Shown one piece after another: positions 17,587 through 26,583 of a DNA stretch of 34,772 nucleotides. Both the position numbers and the translations under genes were made by a program. Source of the DNA: Oceanospirillaceae bacterium (GTDB lineage Bacteria; Pseudomonadota; Gammaproteobacteria; Pseudomonadales; Oceanobacteraceae); assembly GCA_002723385.1 (NCBI GenBank), contig PBNY01000034.1:1-34772 (forward strand). The letters are read 5' to 3'. Position 1 is the stretch's first letter, and each line of letters opens with the position of its first letter. The notes beneath the pieces are model-generated. The model did no database searches. It worked only from the letters and a program-made list of their open reading frames with translations, and was not told the origin of the DNA.

Positions 17587-18672
17587 TCACTTCGCCTGAC
17601 TGGTCTCCAGATAGGCTTTGGCTGAAATATCTGTCCACGCCCGCACTTTCTTCAGGTATTCCGCCTGAGATTCCACAATGCGTTTGGCCTGTTCATCCTT
17701 TTCGGTCAGCTCGGAAAGCAGCGCTTTGTTGGCCGCACGCATGGCGTCCATCACGTCTTCGGGAAAATCACGCACCTTGATGTTCGGATTCTCTTTCAGC
17801 ATTGTGTCCCATGATTGCGCGTTGGCATCCATGGCTTGCACGTACATATCAAACGCGGCCACGCGGAAGGCAGTTTCCAGAATCACTTGCAGGTCTTTTG
17901 GCAGTGAGTCCCACTTGCGCTTGTTCACCAGAAACTGGGTTTCAGTACCCGGCTCATGCCATGCGGTGTAGTAGTACGGAGCGACTTTCTGGAAGCCCAT
18001 GCGCAGGTCGAAAGCCGGGCCAACCCATTCAAGGGCATCGATGGTGCCACGTTCCAGCGATGTAAACAGTTCACCCGGCGGGATGTTGGTCGGGCTGGCG
18101 CCGACACGGGCAAAGACTTCACCGGCAAATCCGGGAATACGCATCTTCAGGCCCTTGAGATCGGCCAGCGATTTGATTTCTTTCTTGAACCAGCCGCCCA
18201 TCTGGATATCAGTGTTACCACCCGGAAACGACAGCAGGTTGTGCGGTGCATACACTTCCTGCATCAGCTCCATACCACCGCCACGGTAGAACCAGGCGTA
18301 TTGCTCCGTGCTCATCATCCCGAAGGGCATGGAAGAAAAGAACAGCGTATTGGGCACCTTGCCCTTCCAGTAATACGAGCTGGTGTGACCGAGATCATAT
18401 TGACCGGCCTTGACCATATCAAACACCCCGAATGGTGCCTTGTGCTTATTGGCCGAGTCGATACGAATTTCCAGACGACCGTTAGACATCTCGTTCGCCA
18501 GTCGGGCCATGTTCTTGCTGGCGTCGCCCAAAATCGGGGTTCCGGTGCCCCAGGTTTCGGCCAATTTGAGTCGATAAACCTTGTCGGCGGCGATGGCCGA
18601 CAGAGACACCACGGTGATCGCAGCCAGGCTGACTGCTTGCAAAAACCGTGTGACGTTATTGTTGTTTTTCAT
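17587..18672 (-). CDS. TRAP transporter solute-binding protein, DctP family
   Basis: A 361-residue periplasmic binding protein with a clear Sec signal peptide (cut after AIAA, about residue 29). The DctP fold is shown by 'FKKEIKSLADLKGLKMRIPG', where R178 is the conserved arginine that usually holds the substrate carboxylate, and by 'SLERGTIDALEWVGPAFD'. The motif 'GFAGEVFARVGASPTNIPPGE' is close to the TakP/lactate-type subgroup that binds 2-oxo acids or related carboxylates. The start ATG has GAGGT upstream. The DctQ and DctM membrane partners that form the transporter are not next to it. Substrate is inferred only to be an organic acid. Confidence 0.92.
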   Translation of the reverse strand: MKNNNNVTRFLQAVSLAAITVVSLSAIAADKVYRLKLAETWGTGTPILGDASKNMARLANEMSNGRLEIRIDSANKHKAPFGVFDMVKAGQYDLGHTSSYYWKGKVPNTLFFSSMPFGMMSTEQYAWFYRGGGMELMQEVYAPHNLLSFPGGNTDIQMGGWFKKEIKSLADLKGLKMRIPGFAGEVFARVGASPTNIPPGELFTSLERGTIDALEWVGPAFDLRMGFQKVAPYYYTAWHEPGTETQFLVNKRKWDSLPKDLQVILETAFRVAAFDMYVQAMDANAQSWDTMLKENPNIKVRDFPEDVMDAMRAANKALLSELTEKDEQAKRIVESQAEYLKKVRAWTDISAKAYLETSQAK

Positions 18673-18937
18673 GATTACCTCGTGCGCTTAACCAGGCGTA
18701 TTTTTTTGTATGGTTGCCCTGTTTGTTTCTGGCCTGTCAGGAAGAAAACCACTGTAACGGCTCGCGTTTCGGGATGCCAATCCGTGTATCAAAAACATAA
18801 CAGCCCGGATGACAAACGCCCGTTCAGGATGTCACCCCCGCCAATTTGCTGTAAATTCTCGCGCTGTAGCCACCAGTCTGGTGGCTGATTTTTCACTCTT
18901 TCGCTACCCCGTAGCCTTTGCATCCATGGGAGCCTTT

Positions 18938-19708
18938 ATGTCTGTGCAGAAACTCAATTATCAGGTAAATGGCGAAGGCAAGCCGCTGGTGATCCTCCAT
19001 GGGTTGTTTGGCATGTTGCAGAACTGGGGAGCACAGACCAGGGCGCTGGCGGATGAGTTTCAGGTGATCACGGTGGATTTACGGGATCATGGCCGTTCAC
19101 CGCATTCCACCGATCTCAGTTATCCGTTAATGGCGGCGGATGTTCGTCAGTTGATTGCTGACCTGGGGCACGAGAAGGTCGACCTGCTGGGACATTCAAT
19201 GGGCGGCAAGGTCGCCATGCAGCTGGCTTGTGAACCCGACTCCCCCATAGACAAGCTGATCGTAGCGGACATTTCGCCCGTCGCTTACGACAACCAGCAC
19301 AGCAGTGTGTTTGCCGGATTGCAGGCCGTGGATACCAACCGCGTTCGTTCCCGTCAGGAAGCCGACCGTTGTATTGCGGAGCACGTAGACGATCCATCTG
19401 TGCGTGCCTTCTTGCTGACAAATCTGTACCGCCATGAAGGCAAATTTGCCTGGCGAGCCAATGTCGATTTGCTGTTCAGCCACTACAGCGAGATACGCAA
19501 GGCACCCGCGATGGAACAACCGTTTGAAGGCCCCACGCTGTTTATCAAGGGCGAGAACAGCGATTACATTCTGCCGAAGTATCAGCAGGAGATTCTGAAG
19601 TGGTTCCCGAATGCGGATTACAAAATCATCGCAGGCACCGGCCACTGGATGCATGCTGAGAAGCCGGAGATGTTCACCAGTCTGGTACGCCGATTCCTGA
19701 CGCAATAA
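18938..19708 (+). CDS. Alpha/beta-fold hydrolase, YbfF-like esterase
   Basis: A 256-residue cytosolic alpha/beta hydrolase. The nucleophile elbow is GHSMGG with S87. The oxyanion region is HGLFG near residue 21, and H236 in GTGHWMHAEKP is the likely catalytic histidine. The opening 'LNYQVNGEGKPLVILHGLFG' and 'VDLRDHGRSPHS' are typical of the YbfF acyl-CoA/ester hydrolase group. The start is the ATG at 18938 with GGGAG six bases upstream; a further in-frame ATG at 18926 and a long open extension to 18809 are less likely. It diverges from the TRAP gene (265 bases between starts). Natural substrate unknown. Confidence 0.88.
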   Translation: MSVQKLNYQVNGEGKPLVILHGLFGMLQNWGAQTRALADEFQVITVDLRDHGRSPHSTDLSYPLMAADVRQLIADLGHEKVDLLGHSMGGKVAMQLACEPDSPIDKLIVADISPVAYDNQHSSVFAGLQAVDTNRVRSRQEADRCIAEHVDDPSVRAFLLTNLYRHEGKFAWRANVDLLFSHYSEIRKAPAMEQPFEGPTLFIKGENSDYILPKYQQEILKWFPNADYKIIAGTGHWMHAEKPEMFTSLVRRFLTQ

Positions 19709-19734
19709 ACATACACTTAACGATTCACCAGCGT

Positions 19735-19758
19735 CCGCAGGTGCTAATCCGCCTGCGG
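19735..19758. other. Hairpin at convergent gene ends
   Basis: CCGCAGG / CCTGCGG with a 10-base loop spans the stop codon of the LRR-kinase gene, between two converging genes. No T-run on either strand, so termination by it is uncertain. Confidence 0.35.
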
Positions 19759-20952
19759 AACCAGTCCTCGCAAGTCTTCCTCGAAGTACGCCAGAGCCCG
19801 ACGTTCAATTTGCTGTAATCCGGCTTTTTGAACATCGTTCAGGTAGTCATAGCGCGATGCAGCACCGAAGTCTCCAAACAGGATATGCCCATCACCGTTA
19901 ATCAGCGTGTTATGGGCATAGAGATCACCGTGGCAAACCTCATGGGCTTCCAGATGTTCGACCACCGACGTCATCTGCGCCACCAACTGATCAACTTCGT
20001 CATGAGTCAGGCTTTGTTCAGGCAAGAAAGTATCGCGAGTACAGCTGTCCAGACTCGGCGGTTGTCCGAGGTTATCGTAATGATCCGGGATGAGTTTCAT
20101 CACCATGGCATCATGTCCTGGCTCCTGAATGCGTGCGATTGGAGACACCAGATTCGGATGCTCACTGATCGACAGGCAGGCATCCAGTTCGTCCTGTGGG
20201 TAACCATCACTGGTGACGTCGCCACGGAAGACTTTCACGGCAACGGATTCCTCGGCATCAACTCGCAGAGCCGTCTGCTCGCAGGTCCAGCTGGCCCGTG
20301 ATATCAGCCCGGACGCTCCCCGGCCCAGTAGTTCATGCATTTCCAGTGTCGACGATTCAATGGTCGGGAAGTGGTCGTGAGTACCGCGTTCATCGCAGAA
20401 AGGGTTTCCAGCAAATGCCAGCCACGCCAGCCTGGGCAGTTGCAGCACAAAATCCGGGAACGCTTCCAACTCATTGGCCGAGATTCGCAGCAGCCCCAGC
20501 TGCTCCATTGACAACATGCTGTCGGGCAATCGTTTGAGCTTGTTGCCAGCCAGCATCAGCTTTTCCATTCGAGTCAGCCGTCCGAAGCCATGCGGCAGAG
20601 ATTCAATGTGATTGTCCGTCAGAATCAGCCAGCGCAAGCTGCTCGGCAGACACTGTTCAGAGACCTGTTGAATCTGGTTGTGCTTGAAGCCCAACATGCT
20701 CAGTTGTGGGCACTGGCCAATGCCATCAGGGATGTGTTGAAAACGGTTATTCGAGGCGAACAGAATCCTGAGCTGGCTGAAGCGATGCAAATCGTCGGGC
20801 AAATCCGACAGCTGGTTATCCGACAGATCGAGCACTTCCAGCGTCTCCGCCAGGCTGTAGATCGCTTCGGGGAAATGGGTCAGCCCTTCCGACAGTTTCA
20901 GCCTGCGACTCCCCGCCAGTTCCCCGTTTTTCAGTTGCTCAAGTGTTTGCAC
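19744..20952 (-). CDS. Leucine-rich repeat protein fused to a Ser/Thr-type protein kinase
   Basis: A 402-residue cytosolic protein without signal peptide or membrane segment; start GTG at 20952 behind AGGAAAGAG. Residues about 15-185 hold roughly seven leucine-rich repeats of the bacterial/plant type (L-x-x-L-x-L-x-x-N-x-L-x-x-[LF]-P). Residues about 205-385 are a compact kinase domain: Gly-rich loop LGRGASG (209-215), K240 in VAVKVF, catalytic H341-G-D343 with N348 (HGDLYAHN), and D361-F-G. All catalytic residues are kept, though the usual HRD arginine is Gly and the following Lys is Tyr, as in small atypical kinases. The domain ends soon after the DFG segment, lacking a full C-lobe. It probably phosphorylates a protein partner chosen by the LRR; targets unknown. 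Confidence 0.88.
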   Translation of the reverse strand: MQTLEQLKNGELAGSRRLKLSEGLTHFPEAIYSLAETLEVLDLSDNQLSDLPDDLHRFSQLRILFASNNRFQHIPDGIGQCPQLSMLGFKHNQIQQVSEQCLPSSLRWLILTDNHIESLPHGFGRLTRMEKLMLAGNKLKRLPDSMLSMEQLGLLRISANELEAFPDFVLQLPRLAWLAFAGNPFCDERGTHDHFPTIESSTLEMHELLGRGASGLISRASWTCEQTALRVDAEESVAVKVFRGDVTSDGYPQDELDACLSISEHPNLVSPIARIQEPGHDAMVMKLIPDHYDNLGQPPSLDSCTRDTFLPEQSLTHDEVDQLVAQMTSVVEHLEAHEVCHGDLYAHNTLINGDGHILFGDFGAASRYDYLNDVQKAGLQQIERRALAYFEEDLRGLVPQAD

Positions 20953-21165
20953 CGCTCTTTCCTTTCACTGTTCTGGTCTACGAGGTTCTGCCAGAACCCG
21001 TTTTCAAAGCCGGGATTATGCAGCCGAGAAGCAGTAACAACCAGAGCCACTGTGACCAATGCAAAAACGTTGATCCAAATCAGTACTCAAGCACCATAGT
21101 GCTCATTTGAGAACCCGTTACACTTTTTGAACGGTATCCAAGCTGATCAGAACGTGGAGTTGTTT

Positions 21166-21723
21166 ATGCTGAAGCAAGTAAGAACATCAATCCTGATATG
21201 CCTGTCGGTTTTCTGTGCTGGCACCGCCTCGGCGGATGCGCTAAATGGTACAAAGCACATATTCCTGGTGGACAAGAAAGGCAATGAATTGCGGGTTGGC
21301 AGCGTCAACTTCCAGCGTTCAGGCGGCGGGGCCAGCTATAAACTGCACATGGAACATGAGCGCTTCAAGGATTTCTTTCTGTCGATGAAAGAGATGAAAT
21401 GCCTCGAAGGCCCCGAGTTGATGTGCCATCTGCCCTATCCCTACCAGCAACCTCACACCGTCAGCCATGACGACCTCAGCTGGCTGTCCCATGATTTGCT
21501 GTTCATGTTCAAGAAATCCAACGAATTCGGTGCCAACTTCTGGAACGGCATCTACTTTGACATGCAGATTGAAGGGAATGCCGTCAAGGGCGTCGCCCAG
21601 GCCGTTGACCTGAACCTGCTGGCTTCACCACCGGATGACCTGAGCATCCCGCCGATCAATGACGCCGAGCGCGATGACATCGACACCTCGCTCCGTTGGC
21701 TGGCGCACATTGTTATTCGGTGA
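21166..21723 (+). CDS. Exported protein of unknown family
   Basis: A 185-residue protein with a signal peptide (hydrophobic TSILICLSVFCAG, likely cut after ASA). Start ATG 21166 with TGGAG seven bases upstream; the frame is open upstream to 21127, but that would bury the signal. The mature protein has two nearby cysteines (KCLEG...MCHLPYPY) that could pair, a Gly-rich 'FQRSGGGASYKLHMEHERFKDFF' segment (split for length, residues about 45-67), and an acidic C-terminus ending in 'DTSLRWLAHIVIR'. I do not recognise a domain. It diverges from the LRR-kinase gene (213 bases between starts) and precedes the hemerythrin gene by 163 bases. Confidence 0.7.
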   Translation: MLKQVRTSILICLSVFCAGTASADALNGTKHIFLVDKKGNELRVGSVNFQRSGGGASYKLHMEHERFKDFFLSMKEMKCLEGPELMCHLPYPYQQPHTVSHDDLSWLSHDLLFMFKKSNEFGANFWNGIYFDMQIEGNAVKGVAQAVDLNLLASPPDDLSIPPINDAERDDIDTSLRWLAHIVIR

Positions 21724-21886
21724 AGATTGTCTTGCCATCCGGTGCGGCTTTGTCACACAACGTCCGCGCCGGATGTCGCAAAACCAACAAAAACAACCAT
21801 CACAAAAGCCATAACCTACTGAAAATCATGACTATTTCCGTGGCGCGTAATTTGCTGTGACCCAGGTAACTTACGGAGAATATTTC

Positions 21887-22333
21887 ATGCAGCAATTTCA
21901 GTGGTTACCGGAATTTGAGACCGGCATCGACGTCATCGACTCACAACATCAGCGGATTTTCGAATACCTGCTGGAGGTGGACACGGCCATTCGCATGCAG
22001 AGCCATGAGTCCATCAAGGAAGTCGTTCACTCCCTGATCGACTATTCCATTTCCCACAATGCCTTTGAAGAAACCCTGATGGAACGTGCCGATTACCCGA
22101 TCCTCGCCGCTCACGCCAAGGTGCATGAGGCATTCCGCAACCGCGCCCTGTCCTACGAGCACCGCATTGAGAACGGAGAAGACTGCCTGAAAGTCGCCAA
22201 GGAAGTGCGTTCGGACATCGGACTGTGGCTCACCAACCACATCCAGCGAGACGACAAGGACTACGTTCCCTACGTCAAGAAATCTCTCGAAGGCGGTTTT
22301 GTCAGCCGGATGAAAAAGCGCTTCTTTGCCTGA
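21887..22333 (+). CDS. Bacteriohemerythrin
   Basis: A 148-residue single-domain hemerythrin that binds O2 at a non-haem di-iron site. All seven ligands of the family are present: H21, H57, E61, H76, H80, H118 and D122 (HxxxE, HxxxH and HxxxD spacings). The opening 'FQWLPEFETGIDVIDSQHQ' is typical. I use the ATG at 21887 behind GGAGAA; an in-frame GTG at 21857 is possible. Likely roles are oxygen delivery or sensing, or iron/NO handling. In a strain with an oxygen-sensitive hydrogenase this may help buffer oxygen, but that is inference. It converges on the MFS gene with only 10 bases between stops. Confidence 0.93.
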   Translation: MQQFQWLPEFETGIDVIDSQHQRIFEYLLEVDTAIRMQSHESIKEVVHSLIDYSISHNAFEETLMERADYPILAAHAKVHEAFRNRALSYEHRIENGEDCLKVAKEVRSDIGLWLTNHIQRDDKDYVPYVKKSLEGGFVSRMKKRFFA

Positions 22334-22343
22334 ACCCGCAGCT

Positions 22344-23537
22344 TCAGGGGTGCTTCACCAGGGTTTCACGCATATGTTTGGCCATGACCCAGAACCCGGC
22401 CATGCCGCACACAGCGACCACCTGACTGCAGGCAAGCAATGACGCCACACCAAGCAGGCCACTGATGGCCATGGGCGCACCGGCGTGGCCGCTGTCGGCC
22501 ACCAGTTTCCAAACGCCAAGGAAACGGGAACGACCTTTTTCTGGGGCAAAGTCGGCACCGAGCACCATCACCAGCCCGGAACTCAGGCCATTGGCAAAAC
22601 CAATCAACACCGCACTGGCCAACAAGGCAGCATGGGAGTCGGCCCAACCCAGCAGGGCAATCCCGGTTGCAAACAACACCAGACTCGGCCCGGCAGCCGC
22701 CTTCCGGCCCCAGCGGTCCATAATAATGCCGGCCGGGATGAACATCAGGCTGTCGACAGCAGCCCCCGCCGCAACGACAAATCCAATGGTGTCGACTTCG
22801 AGTCCCATCGCACTGCCCGCCAATGGAATCAGCGCCACCCTCGCGGCACGCATAAACTGCAGAGCCATCATGGCAACACCAGCCGACAGGAATTCCTGCC
22901 GGTACTCCACCAGAACCGCACCAATGGCACTGATCGAATGCGATTCATGGGAAGGCTCAGGTTCTCCCTTCTCGGCGCAGACAGCAACAACCGCCAGAGC
23001 GATCAGGCAAACCACCACCAGCACCGAGAAGGCCACCGGATACCCGGCACTGGAAGCCAGCAAGCCACCAGCCAATGGCCCAATGAAGGCACCAACGCGC
23101 ATGGCTCCGGCCATCATCGCCATGACCCGGCCCCGCTCCTGAGAGGCCGAACGCGCTGATACATACGCCTGACGACCAATCAGAGCGAAGGACATGCCAC
23201 AACCGGCGATCATTGCCCCCAGCCCCAGCAATATCGGGTCGCTCGAAACAGCGACCAGCCCGTATCCGAGGGTATAACCCGCCATCCCCAGCATCAGACA
23301 CGCCTTGTCACCGAGTTTTCCGGCCGCAATACCGGCAGGAATGTCCCCCATCAACTGCCCCAGACCGCGCAACCCCAGTACCAGCGCAGCAATCGCCGGG
23401 CTATGACCCAATTCCAGAACGTACAAGGGCAGCAACACCAGAATGGCCGTTTGTGCGGAAGCAGTCAGAATTGCGGGAATGTAAATAGGCCAGATCAAAG
23501 AGCGCATCAGCGCATTAATATTGGAAGCTTGAGTCAC
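22344..23537 (-). CDS. Major facilitator superfamily transporter
   Basis: A 397-residue integral membrane protein with about twelve hydrophobic segments and a central loop rich in Glu/Ser/His (EKGEPEPSHESHS, about residues 193-206). The MFS motif A region after helix 2 is 'GDIPAGIAAGKLGDKACLMLG', with the equivalent 'FIPAGIIMDRWGRKAAA' after helix 8. The overall pattern resembles drug/metabolite exporters. Start GTG at 23537 without a strong ribosome site; an ATG ten codons in (MRSLIWPIYIP) is an alternative. Substrate cannot be told from the sequence. Confidence 0.88.
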   Translation of the reverse strand: MTQASNINALMRSLIWPIYIPAILTASAQTAILVLLPLYVLELGHSPAIAALVLGLRGLGQLMGDIPAGIAAGKLGDKACLMLGMAGYTLGYGLVAVSSDPILLGLGAMIAGCGMSFALIGRQAYVSARSASQERGRVMAMMAGAMRVGAFIGPLAGGLLASSAGYPVAFSVLVVVCLIALAVVAVCAEKGEPEPSHESHSISAIGAVLVEYRQEFLSAGVAMMALQFMRAARVALIPLAGSAMGLEVDTIGFVVAAGAAVDSLMFIPAGIIMDRWGRKAAAGPSLVLFATGIALLGWADSHAALLASAVLIGFANGLSSGLVMVLGADFAPEKGRSRFLGVWKLVADSGHAGAPMAISGLLGVASLLACSQVVAVCGMAGFWVMAKHMRETLVKHP

Positions 23538-23681
23538 AGGGGAACCGGCATTGCTTGGAAATCAGACGCGCCAGTCTACCCCACCGGAATGACCAGCACG
23601 TAGTGGGATTGCCAATACCTGGTATTGAAAAATAAGAATGAGAATTTCGAAAGAAAGGAGTGAAAGAAAGGAGAGACAGTG

Positions 23682-23708
23682 GCGACAGGGAGTCGCAATC
23701 CCTGTCGC
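23682..23708 (-). terminator. Terminator-like hairpin after the SRPBCC gene
   Basis: A perfect 10-bp stem GCGACAGGGA / TCCCTGTCGC with a 7-base loop, 18 bases beyond the stop on the minus strand. The tail is pyrimidine-rich (CACTGTCTCTCC) rather than pure T. Confidence 0.6.
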
Positions 23709-23725
23709 AACCAGTTTCAGAGGTG

Positions 23726-24214
23726 TTACTGAACAAACATGCGATTCAATTGCTGCAAACCAGCTTTATAGACACCTCGAATTGCGTCTTCTGCTTCACT
23801 GTCCGATACACCAGCGGCTTCGAAGGTAGAACGCCAGGTCACCTTGGCCTTGTCACTCCCAACGGGCATGACGCTGATGGTCGCGTGGTAGTCTTCAACA
23901 GGCAGCGGGCCAGACAGAATGCGGTAGCTGTAGGACATGGCATCTTCATTTCGCGCGGTTTCCTGCTCGACGATTTCAGCATCATTCGCCAACGTCAGGT
24001 AACGCTGATCGTGCAATTGACGACTGATTTTCACGGCCGGGTGCCAGCGAGCCAGGGAGTTGAATCCGCCTACTTCAACCCAGACATCCGCTGCCGAGGC
24101 ATTGATGGTGGTCGACTCGGTTACGGCAATCGGATCACTGGAAATGCCCATATTGGCGCAGGAGGTCGTCAGAATGGCACCGCTGATTGCGAGTGCGGAG
24201 AGTGCTTTTTTCAT
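23726..24214 (-). CDS. Exported SRPBCC (polyketide cyclase-like) protein
   Basis: A 162-residue protein from the ATG at 24214; another in-frame ATG is at 24223. It has a signal peptide ending in TTSC, an imperfect lipobox (Thr at -3), so lipid attachment is uncertain. The mature part fits the START/SRPBCC helix-grip fold: 'TESTTINASAADVWVEVGGF' near the start, 'LARWHPAVK' after the first strand, 'YSYRILSGPLPVEDYHATI' mid-domain, and a long C-terminal helix 'DAIRGVYKAGLQQLNRMFVQ'. The WHP motif is shared with polyketide cyclase/dehydrase-like SRPBCC proteins, which bind hydrophobic ligands. Its place between MFS and hyp genes gives no clear functional link. Confidence 0.78.
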   Translation of the reverse strand: MKKALSALAISGAILTTSCANMGISSDPIAVTESTTINASAADVWVEVGGFNSLARWHPAVKISRQLHDQRYLTLANDAEIVEQETARNEDAMSYSYRILSGPLPVEDYHATISVMPVGSDKAKVTWRSTFEAAGVSDSEAEDAIRGVYKAGLQQLNRMFVQ

Positions 24215-24364
24215 GTGCAACATCCGTCATTATTTTTATTCGGGTCATCAAGGATGTGCTTTTACTGCATCAGGAAACATGCTGCTTTCAGGCTGTTTGC
24301 CGCCCTACTTATGACCCACATGACATCCCGCAACCGTCCTACTCTCGTGCGCCATACGCCCGCT

Positions 24365-25414
24365 TCAACAAATTCTCGGAAGCTGCTCGCCGTTGAGCCA
24401 GTCCACCATACGTCGACCACCGAAGCGGGTTGTCATCTGAACAAAGTGATTGGAATCGGCGATCACCTCACCCACCAGTGCAGCATCCTGACCTTTCGGG
24501 TGCCGTTTCATCGCAGCGAGCAAGGCATCCGCCTGTTCCGCCGGACAGATGGCAATGAGTTTGCCTTCGTTGGCAACGTATAGCGGATCCAGTCCGAGGA
24601 ATTCACAGGCCGCAGCCACCTGAGGTTTGACCGGAATACGGGCTTCGTCGATCACCATGCCCACTTCACTCTGCTGGGCCAGTTCATTTAATGTGTTGGC
24701 CAGACCGCCACGGGTCGGATCGCGCAGGCAGCGGATACCCGGAGCAGCCTTGAGCATCTCGGCCACCAGGTCGTGCAGCGACTGACTGTCTGACTCCAGG
24801 CCGGTCTCGAAACCGAGACTGTCCCGTTGCGATAAAATCGTCACACCATGGTCCCCCATGCTGCCGGAAATCAGAATCCGGTCACCGACCTGAGCCTGAT
24901 CGCCGCCCAGATTAATATCAGCAGTCACGGCACCAACACCAGTAGTCGCGATAAACACGCCGTCACCACTGCCCTTTTCAACCACCTTGGTATCACCGGT
25001 CACAATCGCCACATTGGCGTCGCGCGCTGCTGCCGCCATGGACTGCACAATGCGTTTGAGGTCGGCCAGTGGCAGCCCTTCTTCGAGGATAAATGCCACC
25101 GACAAATACAGTGGCCGGGCGCCGTTCATGGCCACATCGTTGACCGTGCCATGCACGCTGAGTGACCCGATGTCACCACCGGGGAAAAACAACGGTGAGA
25201 TCACATGAGCATCGGTCGCCATCACCAGGCGTTCACCGGGTGCCAGGGCAGGCAAGAGGGCGCCATCGTTTCCCTGTTGCAGGAATTCGTTATCGAATTC
25301 GGCGGCAAACAACTGACTGATCAACTGATGCATGGCCCGGCCACCACTGCCGTGGGTCATATCAACCTTGCCGTGTTTCCAGTCGATGCGGCTTGTGCTT
25401 TTTTTCTGGGACAT
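24365..25414 (-). CDS. hypE: Hydrogenase maturation protein HypE
   Basis: A 349-residue protein from the ATG at 25414, with GGAGG upstream; a GTG one codon earlier is possible. HypE accepts a carbamoyl group on its C-terminal cysteine, dehydrates it with ATP to a thiocyanate, and hands the cyanide to iron on HypC-HypD. The chain ends exactly in the canonical PRIC motif. The N-terminus has the AIR-synthetase-like 'MTHGSGGRAMHQLI' block, followed by 'ATDAHVISPLFFPGGDIG' and 'GTVNDVAMNGA'. It overlaps the hypD stop as TGATG and is the last gene of the operon; no clear terminator follows in the 140 bases before the next gene. Confidence 0.97.
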   Translation of the reverse strand: MSQKKSTSRIDWKHGKVDMTHGSGGRAMHQLISQLFAAEFDNEFLQQGNDGALLPALAPGERLVMATDAHVISPLFFPGGDIGSLSVHGTVNDVAMNGARPLYLSVAFILEEGLPLADLKRIVQSMAAAARDANVAIVTGDTKVVEKGSGDGVFIATTGVGAVTADINLGGDQAQVGDRILISGSMGDHGVTILSQRDSLGFETGLESDSQSLHDLVAEMLKAAPGIRCLRDPTRGGLANTLNELAQQSEVGMVIDEARIPVKPQVAAACEFLGLDPLYVANEGKLIAICPAEQADALLAAMKRHPKGQDAALVGEVIADSNHFVQMTTRFGGRRMVDWLNGEQLPRIC

Positions 25415-26583
25415 CACTGACCTCCTGCCACCGCGATGACCTGCGGCTCATCCTGTTGGCGACGACCATACTGGTAATAGGCCGCACAGGCTCCTTCCGA
25501 CGACACCATGCAGGAACCCAGTGGATTGTCCGGCGTACAGGGGTTGTCGAACAGTTTGCAGTCACGGGGACTCTTGAGGCCGCGCAAAATCTGCGGGCAT
25601 TCACAGGCCTTGTTGTCTTTCAGCAGCGACTTCAACGATTCAGCGTGCGCCTGAAGCTGCGCAGCAAACCGCACCTCAGCATCAAACTGCTGCCATTCAG
25701 GGCGGATCTGAAGCGCACTGCGAGGCACAAATCCAAGCCCGCGCCATTCGAAGGTGTCGCGTATCCCGAACATGCGATCCGTCAATGCTCCGGCCTTGGC
25801 ATTGCCTTCGCGAGTCACCGCTCGGGTGAATTCGTTCTCCACTTCCGAACGGCCCTCATTGAGCTGCCGAATCAGCATCAGAATCGCCTGCAACACGTCC
25901 AGTGGCTCGAATCCGGCAATCACGACCGGCGTTCCATATTGCTCCGGAAAGGGTTCATAGGGCGCATAACCGATAACCGTACTGACGTGGGCCGGGCCAA
26001 CAAAACCGTCCAGTTTGAGTTCATCACCCGGCGTGCCCAGAATGCCGTGCATGGCGGCAGGGGTCAGAACGTGATTGCAAAATACCGTCAGATTCTCCAG
26101 CCCCAGTTTGGCTGCCTGATCCAGCAATACTGCCGTCGGCGGCGTGGTGGTTTCGAACCCAATGGCAAAAAACACCACCTGTTTGTCCGGGTTCTGCTGT
26201 GCCAGCGCGATGCAGTCCAGCGGCGAATACAGCATGCGCACATCACGGCCTTCGGCACGGATTTTCAGCAGGCTCTGACGCCCGCTCCCCGGTACACGCA
26301 ACATGTCGCCGTAGGTGCACAGGATCACATCGTCCTGTTGTGCCAGCGCCATGGCCATATCCAGGCGGGCGATGGGCAGCACACACACCGGGCAGCCTGG
26401 GCCATGAATCAGCTTGACGTTATCCGGCAGCAAATCCGGGATTCCATAGCGAAAGATTGCGTGGGTATGACCGCCGCAAAATTCCATCAGGTGATAGCTG
26501 CGACCGGACCTGGCCTCACGCGCAATGTCCTCGGACAGCTTGCGGGCCAAATCACCATCGCGGAACTCATCAACGTATTTCAT
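25414..26583 (-). CDS. hypD: Hydrogenase maturation protein HypD
   Basis: A 389-residue iron-sulphur scaffold that, with HypC, holds the iron while its two cyanide ligands and CO are attached. Start ATG 26583 ([10 protein letters not shown]) behind a perfect GGAGGACGC; the open frame to 26628 lies inside hypC and is not used. Marks are '[15 protein letters not shown]' with C36, 'GPGCPVC' with C64 and C67, '[10 protein letters not shown]', and a C-terminal Cys-rich [4Fe-4S] region ('CPQILRG', 'PRDCKLF', '[20 protein letters not shown]'). It overlaps the end of hypC by 14 bases. Confidence 0.97.
   Translation of the reverse strand: MKYVDEFRDGDLARKLSEDIAREARSGRSYHLMEFCGGHTHAIFRYGIPDLLPDNVKLIHGPGCPVCVLPIARLDMAMALAQQDDVILCTYGDMLRVPGSGRQSLLKIRAEGRDVRMLYSPLDCIALAQQNPDKQVVFFAIGFETTTPPTAVLLDQAAKLGLENLTVFCNHVLTPAAMHGILGTPGDELKLDGFVGPAHVSTVIGYAPYEPFPEQYGTPVVIAGFEPLDVLQAILMLIRQLNEGRSEVENEFTRAVTREGNAKAGALTDRMFGIRDTFEWRGLGFVPRSALQIRPEWQQFDAEVRFAAQLQAHAESLKSLLKDNKACECPQILRGLKSPRDCKLFDNPCTPDNPLGSCMVSSEGACAAYYQYGRRQQDEPQVIAVAGGQ

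Noticed and set aside
19735..19758. Rho-independent terminator between the esterase and LRR-kinase genes
   Set aside because: The stem is good but neither strand has a T-run, so I list it only as a hairpin.
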